DNA of 5,129 nt, taken from JANNWF01 sp052390415 (GTDB taxonomy: Bacteria; Pseudomonadota; Gammaproteobacteria; Xanthomonadales; Xanthomonadaceae). The position numbers and the translations under genes were made by a program. Shown in pieces: positions 1 to 5,003 of the stretch. Within the stretch, counting starts at the first letter, position 1, and the number at the start of each line of letters is the position of its first letter. The notes beneath the pieces are model-generated. The model was not told the DNA's origin. It did no database searches and saw only the letters and a list, made by a program, of their open reading frames with translations. The stretch covers positions 1-5,129 of the forward strand of contig JBQTGY010000017.1 of NCBI GenBank assembly GCA_052390415.1, given 5' to 3'.

Positions 1-1
1 C

Positions 2-559
2 TCGGCACCGTCGGTCAACACCCCCAGCACGGCGGTTAGTGCCGCCGTGGCTGCTCCATCGCTGGCAGTGGGCGATGCGCCGCCGGTGAATGGAGCGGAC
101 GCTGAGCCTGCGTCTGGGCAGCCGGCAACGGCACCCGCCTCACCCGTCAAGGTTCCTCCACCGCCGCCGGCTTCACTTCCATCGGGACCGGTGCGCTGGC
201 AATGGCCAGCCAGCGGGCAAACGGTGGTGACCTTTCTGGCTGGCGATCCCACACGGCAAGGGATCGGCATCGCTGGCAGCAATGGCCAGTCCGTCCAGGC
301 GGCGGGCGATGGGGTCGTCGTTTATTCCGGTGCAGGCCTGATCGGTTATGGCGAACTGGTCATCATCAAACACTCGGACGAGTGGCTATCGGCCTACGGT
401 CACAATCGCAAGCGCTTGGTAAACGAAGGGCAGGCCGTGCGAGCCGGTGAACAGATTGCGGAGATGGGTCGCAGCGGCGCCAGTCGCGACATGCTGCACT
501 TCGAGATCCGTCGCAAGGGCAAACCCGTCGATCCCCTCGGACTGCTGCCGCGGCGGTGA
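2..559 (+). CDS. nlpD: NlpD/EnvC-like LytM-domain (M23 family) protein, 5' end outside window
   Basis: The frame is open to the left edge, so the N-terminus (in NlpD normally a lipoprotein signal and a LysM domain) is not visible. What is seen is a Pro/Ala-rich linker up to about position 195, then a complete LytM/M23 fold starting at RWQWPASG and ending KPVDPLGLLPRR, very close to the C-terminus of E. coli NlpD (shared patterns include GYGELVIIKH, LSAYGHN and LHFEIR). The zinc-site residues of active M23 peptidases are lost: the HxxxD-type motif reads QGIGIAG, and the HxH motif reads MLHFE with only one His. In this family such degenerate domains do not cut peptidoglycan but activate periplasmic amidases (AmiC for NlpD) during septum splitting; that role here is inferred. 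Residue G in place of the Asp kept in E. coli NlpD (GIDIAG) is a further loss. The TGA stop overlaps the start of the next gene. EnvC/MepM-type relatives are the alternative. Confidence 0.85.
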   Translation, partial: SAPSVNTPSTAVSAAVAAPSLAVGDAPPVNGADAEPASGQPATAPASPVKVPPPPPASLPSGPVRWQWPASGQTVVTFLAGDPTRQGIGIAGSNGQSVQAAGDGVVVYSGAGLIGYGELVIIKHSDEWLSAYGHNRKRLVNEGQAVRAGEQIAEMGRSGASRDMLHFEIRRKGKPVDPLGLLPRR

Positions 560-1422
560 GTCTGTGTTTGCGATGGCTTGGATCCGCTGACCATCAATGG
601 CATCCGGCATGGTTGGCCGGCGTGCACGCCGTTTTCAAGCGTGCCGATTTTTCGCGCTGGATTCAGTGGGGCGAGTGGACCGATGACTACCAGGTCGCCT
701 GCCTGTTCGATGGTGAGCGGGCGGTCGCCGGCGCTTCACTGACACGCATGTCCCTGCTGCTTGAGGGTGAACCCACATCGGCCATGCAATTGGGAGCAGT
801 GTTTTGTTTGCCCTCGCATCGCGGGCGAGGCTTGGGCGGCCGCGTATTGCAGGCGACATTGGAGCACTGCGGCGACACGCCTGTGATGTTGTTCGGCAAT
901 CCCGACGTGCGCGATTTTTATCCGCGATTTGGCTTTAGCGCCTGCGCGCAACAGCGGTTCTCGACCGAGTTTTCTTGCAAACCTGCCGGATCCGCCGCCA
1001 CGACGCTTGATCCCAGCGATCCCGCCATCCGAGCCAGAATCCACCACCTCGCCGCCGCGGGCGTCAGTGAAAGTCGACGCTTTACGGCCCGCAATCATGG
1101 ACGCATCATCACTTGGTACTACGCCAACGGCTTCGCAAGGACACTCTGCGAACTTGCAGACGACCTGTTGATCGTCGCCGCCAATGAGGGCGATACCCTG
1201 CACATCGACGCCGTACTGACAACGCGTGCGATTGACCTCAGTCAACATGTGTCGCGCCTGATCGACCGCCCGGTTCGTCGCATAAGCTTTGGATTCACGC
1301 CTGACCTATGCTGGCCGTGGCCCTGCGCGACTCGGATTGATACTGAAGCGGACTTGTTCGTACGTGGATTCGAGCGTTTGCCATCGGCGCCAAGTCATTT
1401 CCCGTTGTTGGCGCGAACCTAA
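556..1422 (+). CDS. GNAT family N-acetyltransferase
   Basis: This is a 288-residue protein whose first half is a GNAT acyl-CoA-dependent acetyltransferase. The acetyl-CoA pyrophosphate-binding motif A is clear around residues 78-96 (QLGAVFCLPSHRGRGLGG, the R/Q-x-x-G-x-G/A signature). It is followed by the typical FYPRFGF block at residues 121-127, where many GNAT enzymes place the aromatic residue near the thiol leaving group. Residues from about 150 to the end form an extra region with no recognised motif, so the protein is longer than a minimal GNAT domain of about 150 residues. The substrate cannot be told from sequence. The GTG start is chosen because it overlaps the upstream NlpD-like stop as GTGA, implying translational coupling in one operon; no strong Shine-Dalgarno is seen, which fits coupling. 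No signal peptide or membrane segment is visible, so it should be cytoplasmic. Confidence 0.85.
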   Translation: MSLCLRWLGSADHQWHPAWLAGVHAVFKRADFSRWIQWGEWTDDYQVACLFDGERAVAGASLTRMSLLLEGEPTSAMQLGAVFCLPSHRGRGLGGRVLQATLEHCGDTPVMLFGNPDVRDFYPRFGFSACAQQRFSTEFSCKPAGSAATTLDPSDPAIRARIHHLAAAGVSESRRFTARNHGRIITWYYANGFARTLCELADDLLIVAANEGDTLHIDAVLTTRAIDLSQHVSRLIDRPVRRISFGFTPDLCWPWPCATRIDTEADLFVRGFERLPSAPSHFPLLART

Positions 1423-1484
1423 CTCAGGGCTAAGTAATTGACTGGCAGGAAATGGATCTCAATCCGATGGTGGGGGAAGCCTTC

Positions 1485-1490
1485 GAAGGG
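1485..1490 (+). promoter_or_regulatory. ribosome-binding site supporting the TTG start at 1499
   Basis: GAAGGG lies 8 bases before TTG. It is the only purine-rich site suitably spaced for the downstream reading frame, which has no ATG or GTG start in frame after the preceding stop. Confidence 0.5.
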
Positions 1491-1498
1491 TCAATACA

Positions 1499-1933
1499 TT
1501 GGATAGCGACACCTCGCCGCGTCACCTCGCTGACGAATTGGTTGGCGTTTGGAGCAACGACTGCATGTACGGTCCTGGCGCACCGGCAGACGAGATTCTC
1601 ATATTTGCGCCAGACGGCAGCGGGCGGTTCGAGGTGTACAACTGGCTGCTATGCAGCGTCGACTACTTCGCGTGGAGCGTCAGTGCACCGGGGGTCGTCG
1701 AGATTCGCGGCCTGAAGAGCCTGCAAGTCGAGCCTGATGAGAAACTAACCTATTTTCCACAACCCTCCGACTTCACCTTCACAGGGCTCAACTACGCGAT
1801 CGCTGTTGAGGACACACCATCCGGCAAGAGCCTCCGCGTCCTTCGACTGAAACTGTACGACTGGGTCGCTGATCACTACGGCCTCGTCCAAAGCGACCTC
1901 GCCGGTTATGAAGAACCGGATTTCCCGAGCTAA
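1499..1933 (+). CDS. hypothetical protein of 144 residues, TTG start
   Basis: I do not recognise this protein's function. It is acidic and rich in aromatic residues, with alternating hydrophobic stretches (EILIFAPDGSGRFEVYNW, YFAWSVSAPGVVEIRG, KSLRVLRLKLYDW) that suggest a mostly beta-strand fold, possibly a small barrel; that fold is inference. The N-terminal ADELVGVWSND resembles the opening strand of lipocalin-like domains, but nothing stronger supports it. No signal peptide or membrane segment is seen. The in-frame stop at 1439-1441 limits the start; TTG at 1499 is the first usual start codon and has a GAAGGG ribosome-binding site 8 bases upstream. An ATG at 1452 with AGGAA upstream lies in a different frame, which leaves a frameshift possible. 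It lies 76 bases after the acetyltransferase gene and converges with the next gene. Confidence 0.7.
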   Translation: MDSDTSPRHLADELVGVWSNDCMYGPGAPADEILIFAPDGSGRFEVYNWLLCSVDYFAWSVSAPGVVEIRGLKSLQVEPDEKLTYFPQPSDFTFTGLNYAIAVEDTPSGKSLRVLRLKLYDWVADHYGLVQSDLAGYEEPDFPS

Positions 1934-1956
1934 GAACGCACTCCTGCTGTTTTCTA

Positions 1957-1987
1957 TTTCGGCCGAAAGCTCATGAGCCCGCTCATG
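1957..1987. repeat. clustered palindromes between convergent genes, possible weak terminator
   Basis: A perfect 12-base palindrome TTTCGGCCGAAA (1957-1968) is followed by overlapping inverted repeats: GCTCATGAGC (1969-1978), and CATGAGC/GCTCATG arms at 1972-1978 and 1981-1987. They sit just past the + strand stop at 1933 and reach the stop of the - strand gene (1983-1985). The position suggests a shared terminator for convergent transcription, but neither strand has a clear T-run after a stem, so this is a tentative call. Confidence 0.3.
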
Positions 1988-4079
1988 CCGATTCGAATTC
2001 CGCCACCAAGCGCCGACAGGACGCATGCTTGCCCAGCAACGGCCGCACCTGCCGCCATAGCTCGGTGGCCTTCCGGGTATCCCCATTGCGCTTCAAACTC
2101 AGCGCGCTGTAGCCATTGATCTCGGTCAGTAGTCCGATGATCAGGGGCATGCTCCTGAACTGATCTGCCTGCTGAATGGCTTGGCTGAAGTGGCGCAAAG
2201 CCTGGCTGTATTGTTCGCGCCGCATGGCCACCAAGCCGCGGGCGTATTGGTAACCGGCGATCGCCAGCTCGGACAATCCGCTCGGATTGATGTCCCCAAC
2301 CAGCGTCGCCGCTTCTTCGGCCTCTCCGCTTTTCGCAAGCGACATGGCGAGGTCGATTTTTTCCATATCGCCACCGCCAGCTGACAATGCGGAGCGCTGT
2401 GCAGCAATCATCGCCGCAGAGTCGCCGCCGGCATCAAAAATCTGGACCAACCCGGCCTGAAACTGTGCCTCGGTCAAGCGCGACGCCTGTGAGTTCCACA
2501 AGCCGATCGCCACATCCAGTTCACCTTCTCCTGCGGTGATTTTGGCCCGCTCAAGCAGCAATTGATCCTCTCGCAAGCCGCCCAAGAGATTCACCCGCGC
2601 CAACAGGCCGAGGCACAGCCGCGCCGCCCCCCAACGCGCCTGCACGCGGCTATGCAGCAGCTGGTTGTAGAGCAGCATCGGCGCGATGAACAACAGCAGG
2701 AACGCAAGCGCGATCACAAGATAAATGAAGCCCAGATAATCGCCCCAGCCAAACGGCATGCCTTGGTAAACGTTCCACGCAGCCAGCGCGAGCGGCGGGC
2801 CCCACAACCAGAGATTGCCAACCAGCGCGCGTAGACAGGCCATCGCCAGTCCCTCGCGCACACTGCGTGCGGCGATCGCGGCGAAAGCTGGGTCGAGCAT
2901 CCAATTCGGTTGCTCGCCCAAGGGCTTAGGTTCCGTGAGCACCTTGCCGCTTTGCAAGCCGAGTTGCTGAATCTGCTGCTTGGCATCCAGGCTGTGGCGC
3001 GCCAGCATCACGCCGTGCACAGCGTCTCCGTCTAAATTGACCGCGCTGTAGTGATGCGGACGCGCTTGCGCGGTGGTGGCTTCATCCTCGCTGCGCGCAT
3101 AAACCCGAGCCAACAGCGGCTGTCGGACCTCGCCGAGACAGCGCCGTTGCCTGGACGGTGCCAGCCGTTCCGAGACTGCCTCGTACAGGCCGACCCCTCG
3201 CAATCCTTGCGCCTGCAATTGTTGCCAGACGATGCGGTCGCTGTCCTCTCCCACCAACAGGTCGCGAATCTCCTCGGCGTCGAGCTGGCCATGAACCACA
3301 TGCAGGTCCCCGTCGAGTCGCTCCCAACTCGCGGCGTCGATTCGCGAGGTTTGCCGGAAGTGATCCAGCACTGCTTCCTGCACGCGCTCTGACCACTGAC
3401 TTCGGGCCATGCGATGGGCCTGGTTTATGTGCTCGTCTGTGCTGGTTGCCGAAGCACGCCTGGCAATCTCGTCGCGCTGCGGCGGCTGCCGCAGGACCGC
3501 GTCCTGCCGACGTGCGTGCGCACGTTCGTAGACATCGCGGAATAGACGCAGATCAATTGCTTGCAGGCTTCGCCCAATGCATTCTTGCTGAACGCGAGCA
3601 AACGCCGCAGCCAATGCGAGGCTGGGCTGCACTTCCCACTCCAAGGTGCCGCATTGCATGGCCGCGCCCGGACCATCGCTGATCACTCGCAGTCGCTGAT
3701 CCTCGGCGAGGGCGAACAAGGCGAAGTGCGTCGATTCATCGTGCTCAGCGATGGTCAACGCGATTGGCAGGCTCTCGTGAGCCGCAAAGCGCAGCCGTTC
3801 CGGATTGCCTTCGCGAGTCTCGAAATCCGCCCGCCGGCGAAATCCCAGCGCATGCGCCTCGTCCCACAGCTGCGTAAACGACGCGCTTGGCGACTCGATC
3901 TCGGAGAGCTGCAAGTGCACCCGCGCCGGCACCGCATAACGGTCGTCAAGCAAGGCTGCGCTGGCGGTGTAGTGACCCACGCGCCGTCGTAGCCAACGCT
4001 TGAATCCCCACCAAGCCACCACTCCACCCACCAGCAACACCAGCACGACCGCCGCAACGATCTTCAGAAACAACAGCAT
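1983..4079 (-). CDS. large membrane protein with C-terminal TPR-like helical region, function unknown
   Basis: The protein is 698 residues and I do not recognise it as a named family. Residues 2-24 form a strong N-terminal membrane anchor followed by the basic FKRWLRRR, predicting a cytoplasmic side after the anchor. A long soluble region (about 40-410) follows, with charged helices and no catalytic motif that I can identify. Two further membrane segments lie at about 416-436 and 448-471 (the second is YLGFIYLVIALAFLLLFIAP). The rest (about 505-690) is alpha-helical with TPR-like spacing, for example QYARGLVAMRREQYSQALRHFSQAI and INGYSALSLKRNGDTRKATELW, suggesting a protein-protein interaction platform. 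The ATG at 4079 is preferred because GGAG lies 9 bases upstream; the TTG three codons earlier directly abuts that GGAG and is too close to be used. It is monocistronic in this window and convergent with the 144-residue gene. Confidence 0.8.
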   Translation of the reverse strand: MLLFLKIVAAVVLVLLVGGVVAWWGFKRWLRRRVGHYTASAALLDDRYAVPARVHLQLSEIESPSASFTQLWDEAHALGFRRRADFETREGNPERLRFAAHESLPIALTIAEHDESTHFALFALAEDQRLRVISDGPGAAMQCGTLEWEVQPSLALAAAFARVQQECIGRSLQAIDLRLFRDVYERAHARRQDAVLRQPPQRDEIARRASATSTDEHINQAHRMARSQWSERVQEAVLDHFRQTSRIDAASWERLDGDLHVVHGQLDAEEIRDLLVGEDSDRIVWQQLQAQGLRGVGLYEAVSERLAPSRQRRCLGEVRQPLLARVYARSEDEATTAQARPHHYSAVNLDGDAVHGVMLARHSLDAKQQIQQLGLQSGKVLTEPKPLGEQPNWMLDPAFAAIAARSVREGLAMACLRALVGNLWLWGPPLALAAWNVYQGMPFGWGDYLGFIYLVIALAFLLLFIAPMLLYNQLLHSRVQARWGAARLCLGLLARVNLLGGLREDQLLLERAKITAGEGELDVAIGLWNSQASRLTEAQFQAGLVQIFDAGGDSAAMIAAQRSALSAGGGDMEKIDLAMSLAKSGEAEEAATLVGDINPSGLSELAIAGYQYARGLVAMRREQYSQALRHFSQAIQQADQFRSMPLIIGLLTEINGYSALSLKRNGDTRKATELWRQVRPLLGKHASCRRLVAEFESA

Positions 4080-4088
4080 CCTGGGCAA

Positions 4089-4092
4089 CTCC
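4089..4092 (-). promoter_or_regulatory. Shine-Dalgarno deciding the ATG start of the membrane-TPR gene
   Basis: On the - strand GGAG is followed by 9 bases and then ATG at 4079. The upstream TTG codon (4088-4086) follows the GGAG without any spacer, so the ATG is the better start and the protein begins MLLFLKIV. Confidence 0.6.
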
Positions 4093-4110
4093 GGGGGCAG
4101 AAGGGGCGGG

Positions 4111-4139
4111 AATGTAGCGGAAGTGTGAAGGCATCGCCA
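4111..4139 (-). promoter_or_regulatory. weak candidate sigma-70 promoter for the membrane-TPR gene
   Basis: Read on the - strand, TGGCGA, a 17-base spacer and TACATT lie just upstream of the start at 4079. The matches are 3/6 and 4/6 to the consensus boxes. Spacing and position are right but the boxes are poor, so this is only a candidate. Confidence 0.2.
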
Positions 4140-4199
4140 TGACGAGGTGCGTTGCCCCCAGTGCCCGCACAGCGTTCTGCCCCAGTTTGCATGCTAATC

Positions 4200-4221
4200 A
4201 AGCTGCTGGGTCCAGCAGCTT
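4200..4221. repeat. perfect inverted repeat, 10-base arms
   Basis: AAGCTGCTGG and CCAGCAGCTT are separated by two bases. As RNA it would form a 9-bp stem with a four-base loop. On the + strand the bases after it (CTTCACCTT) are only mildly T-rich, so it could be a weak terminator or a protein-binding palindrome. It lies chromosome-side of the terminator at 4311-4341. Confidence 0.4.
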
Positions 4222-4310
4222 CTTCACCTTGAAGACGTTGAGCGGGCGAATAGCCAGGGCTGTATTTGATGGGTCCTGGTCTGCAGGGCAGCCAACCTCA
4301 GCAGGCCTCC

Positions 4311-4341
4311 ACAAACAAAAAACCCCGCCGAGGCAGGGTTT
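4311..4341 (-). terminator. rho-independent terminator on the - strand, likely the original tRNA-Leu terminator
   Basis: Read on the - strand, AAACCC pairs with GGGTTT around an inner GCC/GGC-type stem with one mismatch, and the stem runs directly into TTTTTTGTTTGT. The + strand has only three T after the stem, so it works in one direction. It lies about 50 bases downstream of the tRNA 3'-end fragment on the same strand. The stem-loop plus T-run is what normally ends a tRNA transcript, so it was probably the terminator of the tRNA gene before insertion. It may now also end transcription of the alpA-like operon. Confidence 0.75.
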
Positions 4342-4388
4342 GATGGTGTTGCTGTTCGCGATGTCAAAGCCGCCGATAATTCCTGTCT

Positions 4389-4404
4389 TGGTGCCGAAGG
4401 GGGG
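4389..4404 (-). other. tRNA-Leu 3'-end remnant, probable attachment (att) site
   Basis: On the - strand the block reads CCCCCCTTCGGCACCA. This matches the last part of a tRNA gene: a T-stem 3' strand (CCCCC), a seven-base acceptor strand (CTTCGGC, pairing with the GCCGAAG start typical of a tRNA-Leu such as the CAA isoacceptor), the leucine discriminator A, and encoded CCA. Upstream on the same strand there is no T-loop (TTCRANT), anticodon arm or 5' acceptor strand, so this is not a full tRNA. Integrative elements that use tRNA 3' ends leave exactly such a fragment at the far end. The identity as leucine is likely but other tRNAs with the same acceptor are possible. Confidence 0.6.
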
Positions 4405-4465
4405 CAACCAAAAGGCGATCTAAGGTGTTGATATCGCTGTTGAAACTGGAGGGGCGACGGGCGTT

Positions 4466-4486
4466 ATACTCACATTCATACTCACA
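4466..4486. repeat. 9-base direct repeat ATACTCACA x2 with 12-base period
   Basis: ATACTCACA occurs at 4466-4474 and 4478-4486, separated by TTC; on the - strand this reads TGTGAGTAT twice. It lies between the att block and the end of the alpA-like gene. Short phased direct repeats next to att cores are typical of integrase arm sites or excisionase (RDF) sites, so it may bind the integrase or AlpA; this is inference from position only. Confidence 0.4.
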
Positions 4487-4522
4487 ACCGCGCCTGCCAC
4501 CCCATCACCATTTCGACGTTCC

Positions 4523-4738
4523 CTAAGCCACCATCGGCTTCGACCGTGCGCCAATCCGCTCTTTGATCCAAGCGGCTATTTCGTCGCTGACCCACGCTAC
4601 CGCACGTTGACCTAGCTGAACTCTCACCGGGAACTTACCCGCGGCCTCCGCTGCATAAATGCTAGACCGGGAAAGGCCGGTTCGCTGCTTGACTTCAGGA
4701 AGCCGCAGCAGCTGTGCTGACTCTCTATCGCCGTTCAT
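4523..4738 (-). CDS. alpA: AlpA-family MerR-like helix-turn-helix regulator / excisionase
   Basis: The 71-residue protein has the AlpA/phage-AlpA layout: LLRLPEVKQRTGLSRSSIY (residues 10-28) forms the winged helix-turn-helix with the usual L-x-E-V-x-x-x-T-G-L-S-R-S-x-I-Y pattern. KFPVRVQLGQRAVAWVSDEIAAWI (35-58) gives the wing and the conserved W-x-x-x-E-I-x-x-W end. In known cases (AlpA of CP4-57, Vis of P4) such proteins activate integrase expression or act as recombination directionality factors driving excision. It should bind DNA in the cytoplasm. The ATG start is supported by GGAGG seven bases upstream and by a one-base overlap (TAATG) with the preceding reading frame. It lies about 120 bases from the tRNA-derived att block, which fits a role in excision, although no integrase gene is within the window. 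Confidence 0.85.
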   Translation of the reverse strand: MNGDRESAQLLRLPEVKQRTGLSRSSIYAAEAAGKFPVRVQLGQRAVAWVSDEIAAWIKERIGARSKPMVA

Positions 4739-4983
4739 TATTCTGCCTCCGCAGAGTTGAGGGCGTCGCCGGCCTCACGCTTCGCAGGGCCGCTGGTGAG
4801 GTAAAGGTTCTCGGGCAGCAGGTTGAGTGGGTCGCCATCAAGATACTTGACGATATCACCGCGACCCGCGCCGGCTATTAGGCGGGCTACCGTCTCGGTG
4901 TTGTGATCGTCTCGCTGCGTTCGGACGTATGCCCACCTGCGAGCACGATTTAGGCTCCAACAGGGGCTGAAACCGGAGCCCAC
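4738..4983 (-). CDS. HNH-like phage protein, C-terminal part, probably 5'-truncated by an IS
   Basis: From the only in-frame GTG this gives 81 residues. The segment VKYLDGDPLNLLPENLYLTSGPAKREAG (45-72, quoted in part: YLDGDPLNLLPENLYL) follows the D/x-G-D-P-L-N-x-x-x-x-N-L pattern of the second half of HNH/AP2-type phage and homing-endonuclease proteins. The His that normally precedes this block (DHxxGDP) is replaced, giving KYLDGDP, so nuclease activity is doubtful and a DNA-binding role is as likely. The GTG has no Shine-Dalgarno, and the frame stays open upstream (codons for DDYRRV precede it) until the repeat region at about 5004. The most likely reading is that the true N-terminus was separated by insertion of the element there. 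It overlaps alpA as TAATG, implying co-translation. Family assignment is moderate. Confidence 0.5.
   Translation of the reverse strand: MGSGFSPCWSLNRARRWAYVRTQRDDHNTETVARLIAGAGRGDIVKYLDGDPLNLLPENLYLTSGPAKREAGDALNSAEAE
4746..4750 (-). promoter_or_regulatory. strong Shine-Dalgarno of the alpA-like gene
   Basis: GGAGG on the - strand lies seven bases before the ATG at 4738. It sits inside the end of the upstream HNH-like frame, so the two genes overlap in both signal and sequence. Confidence 0.65.
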
Positions 4984-5003
4984 AACACGCCGGTAATCGT
5001 CAG

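Larger units (their letters stand above)
4080..4522. other. gene-free stretch between backbone and element, rich in sites
   Basis: No convincing coding region was found in these roughly 440 bases. The open frames here (4139-4423 on + and 4198-4407 on -) cross a terminator and a tRNA-derived block and have no family resemblance. The stretch holds, in order: the upstream region of the membrane-TPR gene, a 10-bp-arm palindrome (4200-4221), a - strand terminator (4311-4341), a tRNA 3'-end fragment (4389-4404) and a 9-bp direct repeat (4466-4486). It is read here as the junction between chromosome and an integrated element. Confidence 0.6.

Noticed and set aside
736..1248. 170-residue - strand frame opposite the acetyltransferase
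   Set aside because: It is a shadow of a GC-rich real gene with clear GNAT motifs on the + strand.
3158..3682. 174-residue + strand frame opposite the membrane-TPR gene
   Set aside because: It is rich in Arg/Pro/Ala, as expected of antisense frames in high-GC DNA, and the - strand gene has coherent membrane and helical features throughout.
4086..4088. TTG start three codons upstream for the membrane-TPR protein
   Set aside because: It directly abuts the GGAG ribosome-binding site, leaving no spacer; the ATG at 4079 is well placed.
4389..4404. A complete tRNA gene
   Set aside because: Only the T-stem 3' strand, acceptor strand and CCA are present; the T-loop, anticodon arm, D-arm and 5' acceptor strand are absent upstream.
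4198..4407. 69-residue - strand open frame starting at a TTG and crossing the tRNA fragment and terminator
   Set aside because: It runs through a tRNA-derived block and a rho-independent terminator, has no ribosome-binding site, and its translation resembles no family.
4139..4423. 94-residue + strand open frame
   Set aside because: It overlaps the same non-coding signals on the opposite strand and has a low-complexity, unlikely protein sequence.
4440..4470. TTGAAA and TATACT boxes on the + strand as a promoter
   Set aside because: The spacer is 19 bases and it would only transcribe antisense to the alpA-like gene; the TATACT is part of the direct repeat, so chance is likely.
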